Positions 24,593 to 32,141 of a stretch of DNA of 50,612 nucleotides are shown here, piece by piece. A program made the translations under genes and the position numbers. This DNA comes from JBHEMK01 sp046262635 (GTDB lineage: Bacteria > Actinomycetota > Thermoleophilia > Gaiellales > Gaiellaceae). The stretch is from positions 1-50,612 of the forward strand of contig JBHEMK010000005.1 of assembly GCA_046262635.1 (NCBI GenBank), in the 5' to 3' direction. Below the pieces are notes generated by a model, which saw only the letters and a program-made list of their open reading frames with translations, made no database searches and was not told the origin of the DNA. The stretch's first letter is position 1, and every line of letters begins with the position of its first letter.

Positions 24593-25075
24593 TCACTTCG
24601 TCGCGCAGACCGGTGGGTCTTCGTCCGTGCGCAAGACGTCGGCGTCCTTGGGCAGGAAGTACAGCCCGTAGAAGTCTGCACCCTGCGGGCCTGCGACGGC
24701 CTGGTGCACGTCGATCCCCGTTACGAAGCCTTGCCCGTCCCCATACGTGATCACTTTGCAGTGCGCGTCGGTGAGCGTGAGGCTTCCGCCGACGACGAGC
24801 ACGACCTGCGGTCCCGGATGCGCATGCCAGCCGGTCGACTGACCTGGGGTGAAGCGAAGGTGCTGCAGGACGGCGTTCGTGCCGTGGGCCTGGTTGATAG
24901 CCCTCGTGAACGAGTCGACCGAGAGAACGTTCAGGGGCGTGCCACCCGCGAGCGTGCCGATGCCCACGCTGCTCGGATCCACCGACCTTGAGGGCAGGGC
25001 TGCGAGCGCAACCGTCGCCGCAACTCCCGCTGCGACCACCGCCCCGGCCAGTGCAAGCTTCCGTCTTCCAGTCAT
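24593..25075 (-). CDS. Secreted cupin-domain protein
   Basis: A 160-aa protein. It has an N-terminal signal or anchor (TGRRKLALAGAVVAAGVAATVALAALP) followed by a single cupin barrel. The first metal motif is visible as GWHAHPGPQVVLVVGGSLTL, and the second as GIDVHQAV. Cupins of this kind bind a divalent metal; the substrate is not evident. I chose ATG 25075 because GAGGAGG sits 5 bases before it; an upstream in-frame start would bury this site. It is followed by a hairpin, and the small membrane protein upstream is in the same direction 55 bases away, so the two may share a transcript. Confidence 0.8.
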   Translation of the reverse strand: MTGRRKLALAGAVVAAGVAATVALAALPSRSVDPSSVGIGTLAGGTPLNVLSVDSFTRAINQAHGTNAVLQHLRFTPGQSTGWHAHPGPQVVLVVGGSLTLTDAHCKVITYGDGQGFVTGIDVHQAVAGPQGADFYGLYFLPKDADVLRTDEDPPVCATK

Positions 25076-25130
25076 GTCGTCCTCCTCTCCGCGCCGCATG
25101 TCGCAAGCGCTCGACGTTCAAGAGTCATGC

Positions 25131-25379
25131 TCATCTCCTTCCATTCGAGTGCCTCACGCTGAGCGTGAGCCCGTAGGCCAAGAGGACGGTTGCGAGCGTC
25201 GCGGCCGCGCCGATACCGGCATCGAGCCAGTGCAAGCCGCCGTCGACCCGGATCACCACCGTGGGTTTCCCGCCTCCGCGCGGTGGCGAAGCGGCTGCTG
25301 TGCTGGCCGCGAGAGCGGCGACGGCTGCGCACAGCAGCGCGAGCAGCAGTCCTCTCCACGTGGCTTGTCTCTTGGCCAT
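25131..25379 (-). CDS. Small membrane protein, unknown
   Basis: An 82-aa protein from ATG 25379. It has a first hydrophobic stretch (LLLALLCAAVAALAASTAAA, likely signal peptide or anchor) and a second with the pattern LDAGIGAAATLATVLLAYGLTL, a membrane segment that I recall from many short Thermoleophilia proteins. The frame is open further upstream (ATG at 25445 and beyond), but those codons code for soluble Ser/Gly-rich sequence and overlap the promoter of the divergent regulator gene. The start is not certain; no strong ribosome site precedes either ATG. Function unknown. Confidence 0.6.
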   Translation of the reverse strand: MAKRQATWRGLLLALLCAAVAALAASTAAASPPRGGGKPTVVIRVDGGLHWLDAGIGAAATLATVLLAYGLTLSVRHSNGRR

Positions 25380-25463
25380 GGCGTGGACGCTCTCACCGAC
25401 CCCTTGAGCGGCGCTTGATCCGGCCTTGAGGAACGCTTGCGCCATTCGGACAAACCCGCCTCT

Positions 25464-25491
25464 TTGCAGCACTTCTGACCGGTGCTAGTCT
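25464..25491 (+). promoter_or_regulatory. Promoter of the sensor-regulator gene, probably leaderless
   Basis: TTGCAG (25464-25469) and TAGTCT (25486-25491) are spaced 16 bases apart and resemble housekeeping -35 and -10 boxes. The ATG at 25498 follows the -10 by 6 bases, so transcription should start at or next to the start codon, with no room for a ribosome site. Confidence 0.6.
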
Positions 25492-25497
25492 CGGTCG

Positions 25498-28400
25498 ATG
25501 GCGAAGGACGCTGTGGCGGAGTTCTTCGTGCTCGGCCCTCTGGAGGTGCGCGCGCGGGGGCGTCTGGTCCGACTCGGTGGACGGAAGCAGCGTGGGCTCC
25601 TCGCTCTGTTGCTTCTCGACGCCGGCGAGGTCGTTCCGGTTGCGCGGCTGGTCGATGCGCTCTGGGGCGAGCGGCCGCCGCCAAGCGCGACGAACAGCGT
25701 GCACGTCTACGTCTCGCAACTGCGGAAGGCGCTGGGGGACGGTCGGCTCGTGACGCGCGAGCCCGGCTATCTGCTGGACATACGCGCGGAGAACCTCGAC
25801 GCGCGTCGCTTCGAGCATCTCCTCGGCCAAGGGCGAGCTGCGCGGGCCCGCGGCGATCCGGCCGCCGCGAAGAAGCTCCTCGATGATGCGCTCGACCTTT
25901 GGCGGGGCCCGGCGCTGTCCGATCTCGGCGAGGAGGATTTCGCCCAGCGCCAGATCGCGCGGCTGGAGGAGCTCCGCCTCGTCGCGATCGAGGAGCGTGT
26001 CGCGGCCGAGCTCGAGCTGGGGCGCACGACAGAGCTCGTTCCAGCGCTCGAGGAGCTTGTGCGTTCGAACCCGCTGCGCGAGCGCCCACGGGAGCAGCTA
26101 ATGCTCGCGCTCTACCGCAGCGGCCGCCAGGCCGACGCGCTTGAGACCTACCGACAGGGGCGCCGCACGTTGCACGCTGAGCTGGGTCTGGAGCCCGGCC
26201 CCCCGCTGAAGGGGCTCGAGCAGGCGATCCTCCGACACGATCCCGCACTCGGCGGTTCGTCGAGCAACGGGTGGACGCGTGCGAAGCCCGCGAGCCGCGG
26301 CCGGGCAGGGTTGATCATCGCCGCCGGCGCGGCGCTGCTCTTGGTCGCGGGCATCGCCGCAGCGGCGGTCGAGCTGACCCGCGGCGGAGGCGGCATCGCA
26401 GCGCTGCCGGCGGGCTCCCTTGGGGCGATCGATCCTCGACGCGGCAAGATCACCTCGTTCGTCTCCACGCCCGGCTTCACGCCGAGCGCGCTCGCGTCCG
26501 GGCTTGGCGCGGTCTGGGTCGCCGACACCGGCGGCAACAGCGTCGCGCGCGTCGACCTGTCGACGCACGATGTGCGCCAGACGATCCGCGTCGGAAGCGG
26601 GCCAGGCGGCTTGACCGTGGGGGGCGGCGCGGTCTGGGTCGCCAACGGGCTCGACGGCACCGTCTCCCGTATCGATGCGACGACGAACCAGGTCGTCCAG
26701 ACGATCGCTGTGGGCAACGGTCCGAGCGGCATCGCCTTCGGTGCGGGGGCCGTGTGGGTCGCGAATTCTGCGGACGGGACGGTGTCGCGGATCGATCAGG
26801 TGTCGGGCCGGGTGACGCGGACGCTCCCCGCGGGGGTGGGAGCGACCGCCCTGGCGGTCGGTTTTCGCCGCGTCTGGGTCGTCTCCGAGTCGACGGGGAG
26901 CGTCGCTGCGCTCGACCCGACCTCGGGAGTAGTGCTCGACCGCATCGGCGTCGGCGTCGACCCGGATGCGGTGAGCGCAGGGGCCGGGTTCGTTTGGGTG
27001 GCAAATCGCGCCGACGGCACCATCTCGAAGATCGATTCCCGGACGGGCGCCGTAACCGACACGATCCAGGTGGGCCGCAATCCGGACGGGATCGCGGCGG
27101 GGGCGGGCGGCGTCTGGGTGGCCAACGGCGGGGACGGCACGCTGACGCGAATCGACCCGTCGAACGACACCGCGCGAACCGTGCGGACGTCGAATCGCCC
27201 GCAGGGTCTTGCGTTCGCGGGTGACCGCGTGTACGTAGCGGTGGGCTCCTCAGGCCTCGAGCACCGCGGCGGCACGCTCCGCGTGCTGGCCGGCGCTCCC
27301 GACTTCATCGATCCGGCGCTCGCGTACTTCAGTGCCAGCTGGTCAATCCTGACGATGACGAACGACGGGCTCGTCGCGTTTCGCCGGGTCGGTGGCGCGC
27401 AGGGCGCTCAGCTCGTCCCGGATCTCGCCGGCTCGCTACCCACCCCAACCCACGGCGGAACGACGTACACGTTCCAGCTACGGCCCGGCATCCGTTATTC
27501 GAACGGAAAGCTCGTTGAGCCGGCCGACTTTCGGCGGGCGCTCGAGCGCGTCTTCGAGGTGCGGCCCGTCTCGGGCGGAGCGCAGCTCTACCGCGAGATC
27601 GTCGGGGCGACACGGTGCGCTCCGGGAAAAACGTGCGGCCTCTCCAAGGGCGTCATCACCGACGATCGCGCGCGCTCGGTCACCTTCCACCTGAGCGCGC
27701 CCGACGCCGACTTCCTCACCAAGCTCGCCCTTCCCTTTGCGTTCGCCGTTCCCCCGGGGACGCCCGCCCACGACGTCGGCACTCATCCCGTTCCCGCCAC
27801 CGGCCCGTACGAGATCGCATCGTACCGGCCAAAGCGCCATTGGCTTCGGCTCGTGCGCAACCCCCGCTACCGCCAGTGGTCGGTCGATGCGCAGCCCGGC
27901 GGGTATCCCGACGCGATCACCTGGTCCTCGCGACTGCAGTTCGACGCGTCTGCACAGGCGCGCGCGGTCGCGCGCGGCACCGCTGACATCGCGACCTACC
28001 TGGCGCCGCCGCTCTCCAAGCAGGAGCTCGACGCCCTCGCCCTTCGCTACCCGAGCCAGCTCCGCACGAGCCTATCCGAGGCGACGTTCTACTTCTTCCT
28101 CAACACTCGCCTGCCGCCGTTCGACGACGTACGCGTGCGACGCGCTGTCAACTACGCCTTCGACCGGCAGGCGTTTGCGCAGCTGCTCGGAACCGCCTAC
28201 GCGCCGACCTGCCAGATCCTGCCTCCGAACTCGCCCGGCTACAGGCGCACCTGTCCGTACCTTCCCGGCGGGGCCGCGAGCCTCGACCGAGCACGACGGC
28301 TCGTACGAAGCTCAGGCACGGCGGGGATGTCGGTCACCGTCTGGGTGCCAAGTCCGATCGCGATTCAGGGGCGCTACATGGTCTCCGTTCTCGACTCGCT

Positions 28401-28836
28401 GGGCTACCGCGCCCGCCTCGAAGCGGTTCGACCCGTCCCCGACTTGCGCGCCTACTTCGAGAAGATCCTCGACCGCCGCGTGCGTGCCCAGACCGGGTAC
28501 TACGGCTGGATCGCCGACTTCCCGTCCGCAGGGTCCTTCCTGCGGGAGGAGTTCTCCTGCGCGGCCTCCACAGGATCGCCGGAAACGGAGATCGATCCGA
28601 ACGGATGGTGCGACCAGTCGCTCGACGCGCAGATGCGCCATGCCGGGGCGGTCCAGACTCACGATCCTCCGGCGGCGACGTTGCTCTGGCAGCGGATCGA
28701 ACGGGAGCTGCTCGCGCAAGCGGTCACCCTGCCGACCTACAACGCCCGAGTGGTCGACATGGTCTCGAGGCGCGTCGGCAACTACCAGTTCCACCCACAA
28801 TGGGGCGCGCTGCTCGACCGGGTCTGGGTCAGATAG
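25498..28836 (+). CDS. Membrane-bound SARP-like regulator with beta-propeller and solute-binding (SBP_5) domains
   Basis: A 1112-aa multidomain protein. Residues about 1-95 are an OmpR-type winged helix (FFVLGPLEVRARGRLVRLGGRKQRGLLALLLLDAG), and about 96-250 a BTAD domain (LEELRLVAIEERVAAELELGR). About 272-295 is one membrane helix (GLIIAAGAALLLVAGIAAAAVEL). About 300-585 is a propeller of repeated VWVAN.DGTVSRID blades, and about 590-1110 an SBP_bac_5 (oligopeptide-binding) domain (YTFQLRPGIRYSNGKLVEPADFRRALERVF; RRAVNYAFDRQAF). The layout puts DNA binding inside and a ligand-binding receptor outside, a one-protein signalling device. The family occurs in actinobacteria; ligand and targets are unknown. 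It lies alone, divergent from the small membrane protein. Confidence 0.88.
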   Translation: MAKDAVAEFFVLGPLEVRARGRLVRLGGRKQRGLLALLLLDAGEVVPVARLVDALWGERPPPSATNSVHVYVSQLRKALGDGRLVTREPGYLLDIRAENLDARRFEHLLGQGRAARARGDPAAAKKLLDDALDLWRGPALSDLGEEDFAQRQIARLEELRLVAIEERVAAELELGRTTELVPALEELVRSNPLRERPREQLMLALYRSGRQADALETYRQGRRTLHAELGLEPGPPLKGLEQAILRHDPALGGSSSNGWTRAKPASRGRAGLIIAAGAALLLVAGIAAAAVELTRGGGGIAALPAGSLGAIDPRRGKITSFVSTPGFTPSALASGLGAVWVADTGGNSVARVDLSTHDVRQTIRVGSGPGGLTVGGGAVWVANGLDGTVSRIDATTNQVVQTIAVGNGPSGIAFGAGAVWVANSADGTVSRIDQVSGRVTRTLPAGVGATALAVGFRRVWVVSESTGSVAALDPTSGVVLDRIGVGVDPDAVSAGAGFVWVANRADGTISKIDSRTGAVTDTIQVGRNPDGIAAGAGGVWVANGGDGTLTRIDPSNDTARTVRTSNRPQGLAFAGDRVYVAVGSSGLEHRGGTLRVLAGAPDFIDPALAYFSASWSILTMTNDGLVAFRRVGGAQGAQLVPDLAGSLPTPTHGGTTYTFQLRPGIRYSNGKLVEPADFRRALERVFEVRPVSGGAQLYREIVGATRCAPGKTCGLSKGVITDDRARSVTFHLSAPDADFLTKLALPFAFAVPPGTPAHDVGTHPVPATGPYEIASYRPKRHWLRLVRNPRYRQWSVDAQPGGYPDAITWSSRLQFDASAQARAVARGTADIATYLAPPLSKQELDALALRYPSQLRTSLSEATFYFFLNTRLPPFDDVRVRRAVNYAFDRQAFAQLLGTAYAPTCQILPPNSPGYRRTCPYLPGGAASLDRARRLVRSSGTAGMSVTVWVPSPIAIQGRYMVSVLDSLGYRARLEAVRPVPDLRAYFEKILDRRVRAQTGYYGWIADFPSAGSFLREEFSCAASTGSPETEIDPNGWCDQSLDAQMRHAGAVQTHDPPAATLLWQRIERELLAQAVTLPTYNARVVDMVSRRVGNYQFHPQWGALLDRVWVR

Positions 28837-28921
28837 CCGGGATGCCGTTCAGACGCGAACCACCGGCGATGCTGGCGGTGAAGCCGAGGGGCGGCGTCGG
28901 ACTCGCGTGACTCAATTCAGT

Positions 28922-28939
28922 TGACCTCAACCGAGGTCA
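28922..28939. terminator. Hairpin between convergent genes
   Basis: TGACCTC (28922-28928) and GAGGTCA (28933-28939) are perfect complements around a 4-base loop. It lies 85 bases after the sensor-regulator gene and before the IS110 remnant that reads towards it. It could end transcripts from either side; there is no T-run. Confidence 0.4.
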
Positions 28940-28975
28940 GCGGGCTTGAGCGGACGAACGGCGCGCACCGTCGAT

Positions 28976-28992
28976 GGCCACCATTGGTGGCC
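28976..28992. repeat. 17-bp near-perfect palindrome at the IS110 3' end
   Basis: GGCCACCA and TGGTGGCC flank a single T, giving 8-base arms. It lies 44 bases beyond the transposase stop, in what should be the non-coding end of the IS110 element. It may be an element-end structure or an operator; the sequence does not decide. Confidence 0.45.
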
Positions 28993-29035
28993 GCCGTGGG
29001 CGGTTGGGACGCCGCGTACGGATGCTTCTATGTTG

Positions 29036-29215
29036 TCAAGTCGTCTGCGGCGGGCTTTCGAGGAGCCGGTAGAGGTTTCGGGCGAGGTAGCGCTTGAGGC
29101 AGCGGGTGGCCTCGCGGCGGCTTTTCCCTTCTTGGATTCGACGCCCGATGTAGTCGATCGTCGCTCGGTGTGTTCGGGGTCGGGTAACGATGATCTGGTG
29201 GAGCGCTCGGTTGAG
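29036..29215 (-). mobile_element. IS110-family transposase, C-terminal fragment
   Basis: Sixty codons on the minus strand read LNRALHQIIVTRPRTHRATI, then DYIGRRIQEGKSRREATRC, then LKRYLARNLYRLL, ending at TGA 29036-29038. The arrangement KTRREA.RCLKR.LAR..... followed by a short tail is the C-terminus of IS110-family DEDD transposases (established knowledge). The fragment starts immediately after the tyrosinase stop codon and in the same frame, so the rest of the transposase was replaced by other DNA. It has no start codon of its own and cannot be active. Confidence 0.8.
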
Positions 29216-30118
29216 TCAGACATACTCGTATCCGAGCGGGGCGATGTCTCGGACGTCCGCCTCGGTGTACGTCCAGGGATCCATCACGGCGTCGGCGCCC
29301 GTGAGCGGCGGATTCTGGTGGTTGCCTTGCGGGCTGTTGTACCAAGCCCACCAGAGCCGATCGAGGTTGGCGTGATGGAGCCAGAACACGGGATCTGCGG
29401 GGGAAACGGCCGCGTCGGACATCGTGCCTCCAACCCAGATGTGGACGGACCCGTGGATGCCGTTGATCGGCCCCGTGAAGTCGCCGTAGCTGGTCTTCGC
29501 CATCACCGAGGGGACGCCGGAGGCAATCGCCGCCAGCCCGCCGTCCGGGCCGGGCGCCCGGATGACGTTGATCGTCCGGGTGGGAGTGTGCACCGTCGGG
29601 AGCACACCGACGAGCCAGTCCGGGAAGTGCTGCTCCTCAGGCCTCGTCCAATCCCAGTAGGGGACGCACACGTCCGGGTGGTAGTTGTGCAGCGCTTCCT
29701 CGAACAGGTGCAGGAAGACGCGGTGCCAGGGCAACAGTCGCGCACTCGTGTGCTGCATGTGCATCTGGGCGTGGATGTCGACGAACTGGCCCAGCGTCCC
29801 GTCGCTGTTGATCATGTTGAACGCGCAGATGTAACGCGACTTCTCGTTCTCGGTCAGCGCCGCCTGGTCCTTGCGGTGACAGATCGGCGGGAACAGCCAG
29901 CGCAGGTCCTTCAGATTGAGGAACCGCAGGTTCGCCTGCACCATCCTCGAGAACGTCATCGACTGCGCAAGAACGGGCAGGTTGCGCTCGAGGAGCAGCA
30001 TGTGCGGCCCTTCTTTCGCGAGATGCTCCGTCATCGGGGCAACCCTCGTCGCCCGCCTTCGTGTCGTCGTCGGCGCGCGTTTCCGGCTCGTGGTTGTGGT
30101 CTTCCTGGCCCTCGCCAT
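29216..30118 (-). CDS. Tyrosinase (type 3 copper enzyme)
   Basis: A 300-aa protein with the tyrosinase common central domain. Likely CuA ligands are H116, H123 and H132 (the last two in the spacing HxxxxxxxxH, within LLPWHRVFLHLFEEAL); CuB ligands are H222 and H226 (GIHGSVH) and H249 (FWLHHANLDRLWW). It should oxidise mono- or diphenols to quinones using oxygen. Residues 1-27 are Thr/Arg/Lys-rich; there is no signal peptide, and no caddie protein like MelC1 is nearby. GGAAAGGAG lies 7 bases before the ATG. The stop is followed directly by an IS110 remnant and the gene sits in mobile-element debris, so acquisition by transfer is plausible. Confidence 0.9.
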   Translation of the reverse strand: MARARKTTTTSRKRAPTTTRRRATRVAPMTEHLAKEGPHMLLLERNLPVLAQSMTFSRMVQANLRFLNLKDLRWLFPPICHRKDQAALTENEKSRYICAFNMINSDGTLGQFVDIHAQMHMQHTSARLLPWHRVFLHLFEEALHNYHPDVCVPYWDWTRPEEQHFPDWLVGVLPTVHTPTRTINVIRAPGPDGGLAAIASGVPSVMAKTSYGDFTGPINGIHGSVHIWVGGTMSDAAVSPADPVFWLHHANLDRLWWAWYNSPQGNHQNPPLTGADAVMDPWTYTEADVRDIAPLGYEYV

Positions 30119-30549
30119 CAGAGCTCTCCTTTCCTACGACATGACAGGGACGATTCCGCAAACCGGCGCTTCGCAACCGGGTCGCCGCCGTGGCAGCCGA
30201 CATGAACCCGTCGCCTTCATCGAGCGCTTTCGGTCGGTCTCGGCCGAAGCCGGGAAGGAGGGGCGCGTCAGAGGCGCCCGCGGCCGCAGCAACGAACTCG
30301 GGTGCACCACACTGCCCCTTACGTTGCCGAGCTAGTGACTAAATGCCACTCACCGCACATTGTCAAGAGGTGCTGTGCGACAGGGAGTTCAGCCGGGGGT
30401 TGGATGAGCCCCGAGGTTCACTACCTCGTCAAGCCTTAGAGTGAGGTTGTCCCGTAGCTCGTTAGAACTTGACGGCGGTCCCTCCCGTCTCGTCCGCTCC
30501 TGTTGGGAGCGTTCGAGGCGATCCGCCAAAGATCAAAGGAGGAACCGCC
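30119..30549. other. Spacer between tyrosinase and the IS256 remnant
   Basis: About 430 bases with no convincing gene. It contains the ribosome site of the tyrosinase (minus strand, near 30126-30134). The part from about 30460 is probably the left flank of the IS256 element, because an AAAGGAGGA ribosome site at its end (30535-30543) serves the transposase start. I could not recognise terminal inverted repeats with certainty. Confidence 0.4.
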
Positions 30550-31509
30550 GTGAACGATTCAACCGTATCGCCCGGCCCGGCCGGGCTTGTGTCGGAGGCC
30601 GTGTTGCCGTTGGGTGTGCAGGAGGCGCTCGGCGAGCTGGTCGGCGCTGCGAAGGAAGGACTGCTCGCGCTGAGCGTCGATGTCGGGCTCGCTGTGCTGG
30701 CCGAGCTGATCGAAGAGGAAGTCGACGAGCTCGTCGGGCCGAAGGGCCGCCACGACCCTGAGCGCGCGGCGGTGCGGCACGGCCACGAGGCTGGCGAGGT
30801 GACGCTCGGCGGTCGGCGACTCGGGGTGGAGCGGCCGCGGGTCAGGAGCCTCGACGGCCGGAGCGAGCTGCCGCTTGCGACCTACGCGCACTTCGCCGAC
30901 CGTGATCCCCTGACCAAGGCGGTCTTGGAGCGGATGCTCGACGGCATCTCGACGCGCCGCTACCAGCGCGTCCAGGAGCCGGTCGGCGCGCGGGTCGAGC
31001 AGTCGGCCAGGTCGACGTCGCGCTCGGCCGTCTCGCGCAGCTTCGTCGCGAGTTGCCATCGGCGCAGCACCGCTGGGCGGCGCGACTTCGCGATCCTGAC
31101 GCTGCTGCTGCGACTTGGGCTGCGCCGCGGCGAGCTGGCGCGACTGCAGCTCGGCGACGTCGACTGGCGGGCCGGGGAGATCGTGATCCGCGGCAAGGGC
31201 GACCGGCAGGAGCGGCTGCCGCTGCCGACCGATGTCGGCAAGGCTGTCGCTGGCTACCTGCGTCGCGGGCGTCCTGCGAGCGCGGAGGGCCGCTGGGTGT
31301 TCGTGCGGGTCAAGGCGCCGCACCGGCCGCTGAGCCCTGCCGGTGTCACCCAGGTCGTGGTCTCTGCCAGCAGACGGGCTGGACTCGGAGAGATCGCGGC
31401 GCACCGGCTGCGGCACACCGCGGCGACGGAGATGCTCCGGGCCGGTGCCACCCTGCCTGAGCTCGGCCAGGTGCTTCGCCACTGCAGTCTGCTGACGACC
31501 GCGATCTAG
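30550..31509 (+). pseudogene. Chimeric ORF: IS256 transposase head fused to tyrosine-recombinase catalytic domain
   Basis: A 319-codon frame. Residues 1 to about 166 match IS256/mutator transposases (LAELIEEEVDELVGPKGRHD, VTLGGRRLGVERPRVRS, ERMLDGISTRRYQRV). From about 168 it switches in frame to a tyrosine recombinase (RRDFAILTLLLRLGLRRGEL, IRGKGDRQERLPLP, AHRLRHTAATEMLRAGA, GQVLRHCSLLTTAI). Recombinase residues R191, K216, H285, R288 and H311 are present, but the codon expected to encode the catalytic tyrosine (normally in TTAIYAKV) is TAG 31507-31509. Transposase DDE residues are lost. The GTG at 30550 has AAAGGAGGA 6 bases upstream, so a hybrid protein may be made but neither activity is expected. 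Confidence 0.85.
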
Positions 31510-31655
31510 GCCAAGGTCGCGGGTCGCGACCTACCGGACGCTGATCGGGCTGCTCGCAGTCACCGGTCTGCGTGCCGGGGAGGCGATCCGCCTCGACCGC
31601 GGCGACCTCGAGCTCACACACGAGCTCCTGCTCGTGCGCGACAGCAATTCCGCCG
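31510..31655 (+). pseudogene. Second tyrosine-recombinase fragment
   Basis: After the TAG the first recombinase continues only as AKV. From about 31526 a new in-frame stretch reads ATYRTLIGLLAVTGLRAGEAI, then RLDRGDLELTHELLLVRDS. This is again the catalytic-Arg neighbourhood of a tyrosine recombinase (TGLRxGE), a different and earlier part of the domain than where the previous copy stopped. The fragment ends near 31645, where sequence of an unrelated membrane protein begins. Adjacent recombinase genes collapsed by deletion would give this picture. Confidence 0.68.
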
Positions 31656-32141
31656 GCGCAGTCCCGCCTGCTCGCGACGCTCCTCCACGAGGCAAGAGGC
31701 GCGGCTTCCCAATCAAGGTTGCGCTGATCGCAAAGCCGATCGACCTCGGCTCCGTCGCAGCGCTCTGGCGACAGCCGCAGCGCTACGCGCAAATTTCTCG
31801 CCGAAGAGCTCTTCTACGTCTCCCGTGCACGCTTCTGATCGTGATGCCGAACGGCTACGGCATCTTCCGCCGCGGCAAGCCGGTCGCCGGGGAGCGCAAG
31901 CTCCTTGACACGCTGGCGCCGCCCGCGACCGGCGACCCTCGCCGAACCGGCGGCCGTCGCTGTCAGACGCCTGGCGGCCCAGGGTGGAGTGCGGCTGCCC
32001 GCGGTAGGGCTTCGCGCTCGGGGCAACGCCGGGACCGGATCAAGATCGCCGTGATCGCCCTTTTGCGCGGCTGCGATCTCGGCGTTCGTCGTCCTGCTGA
32101 GACGTCGCCGCCGTGACGCCGGCTCAGAGGGAGCGACATGA
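31656..32141 (+). pseudogene. 5'-truncated, frameshifted membrane protein upstream of SCO1
   Basis: Three frames must be joined: FPIKVALIAKPIDLGSVAALW with RQPQRYAQ, then FLAEELFYVSRAR (after removing one A near 31792), then LIVMPNGYGIFRRGKPVAGE (after adding one C near 31838). This is followed in another frame by ATLAEPAAVAVRRLAAQGG and a C-terminal hydrophobic piece with FVVLLRRRRR. The pattern VALIA..xDLGSV..LW...VMPNG is one I remember from an uncharacterised secreted or membrane protein of Thermoleophilia. Its final TGA (32139-32141) overlaps the SCO1 ATG as ATGA, so the two genes were once coupled. The N-terminus is missing at the junction with recombinase debris. Confidence 0.6.

Noticed and set aside
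28946..30205. 419-codon plus-strand frame across the tyrosinase
   Set aside because: Antisense shadow of the tyrosinase and the IS110 remnant, both of which have clear motifs on the minus strand.
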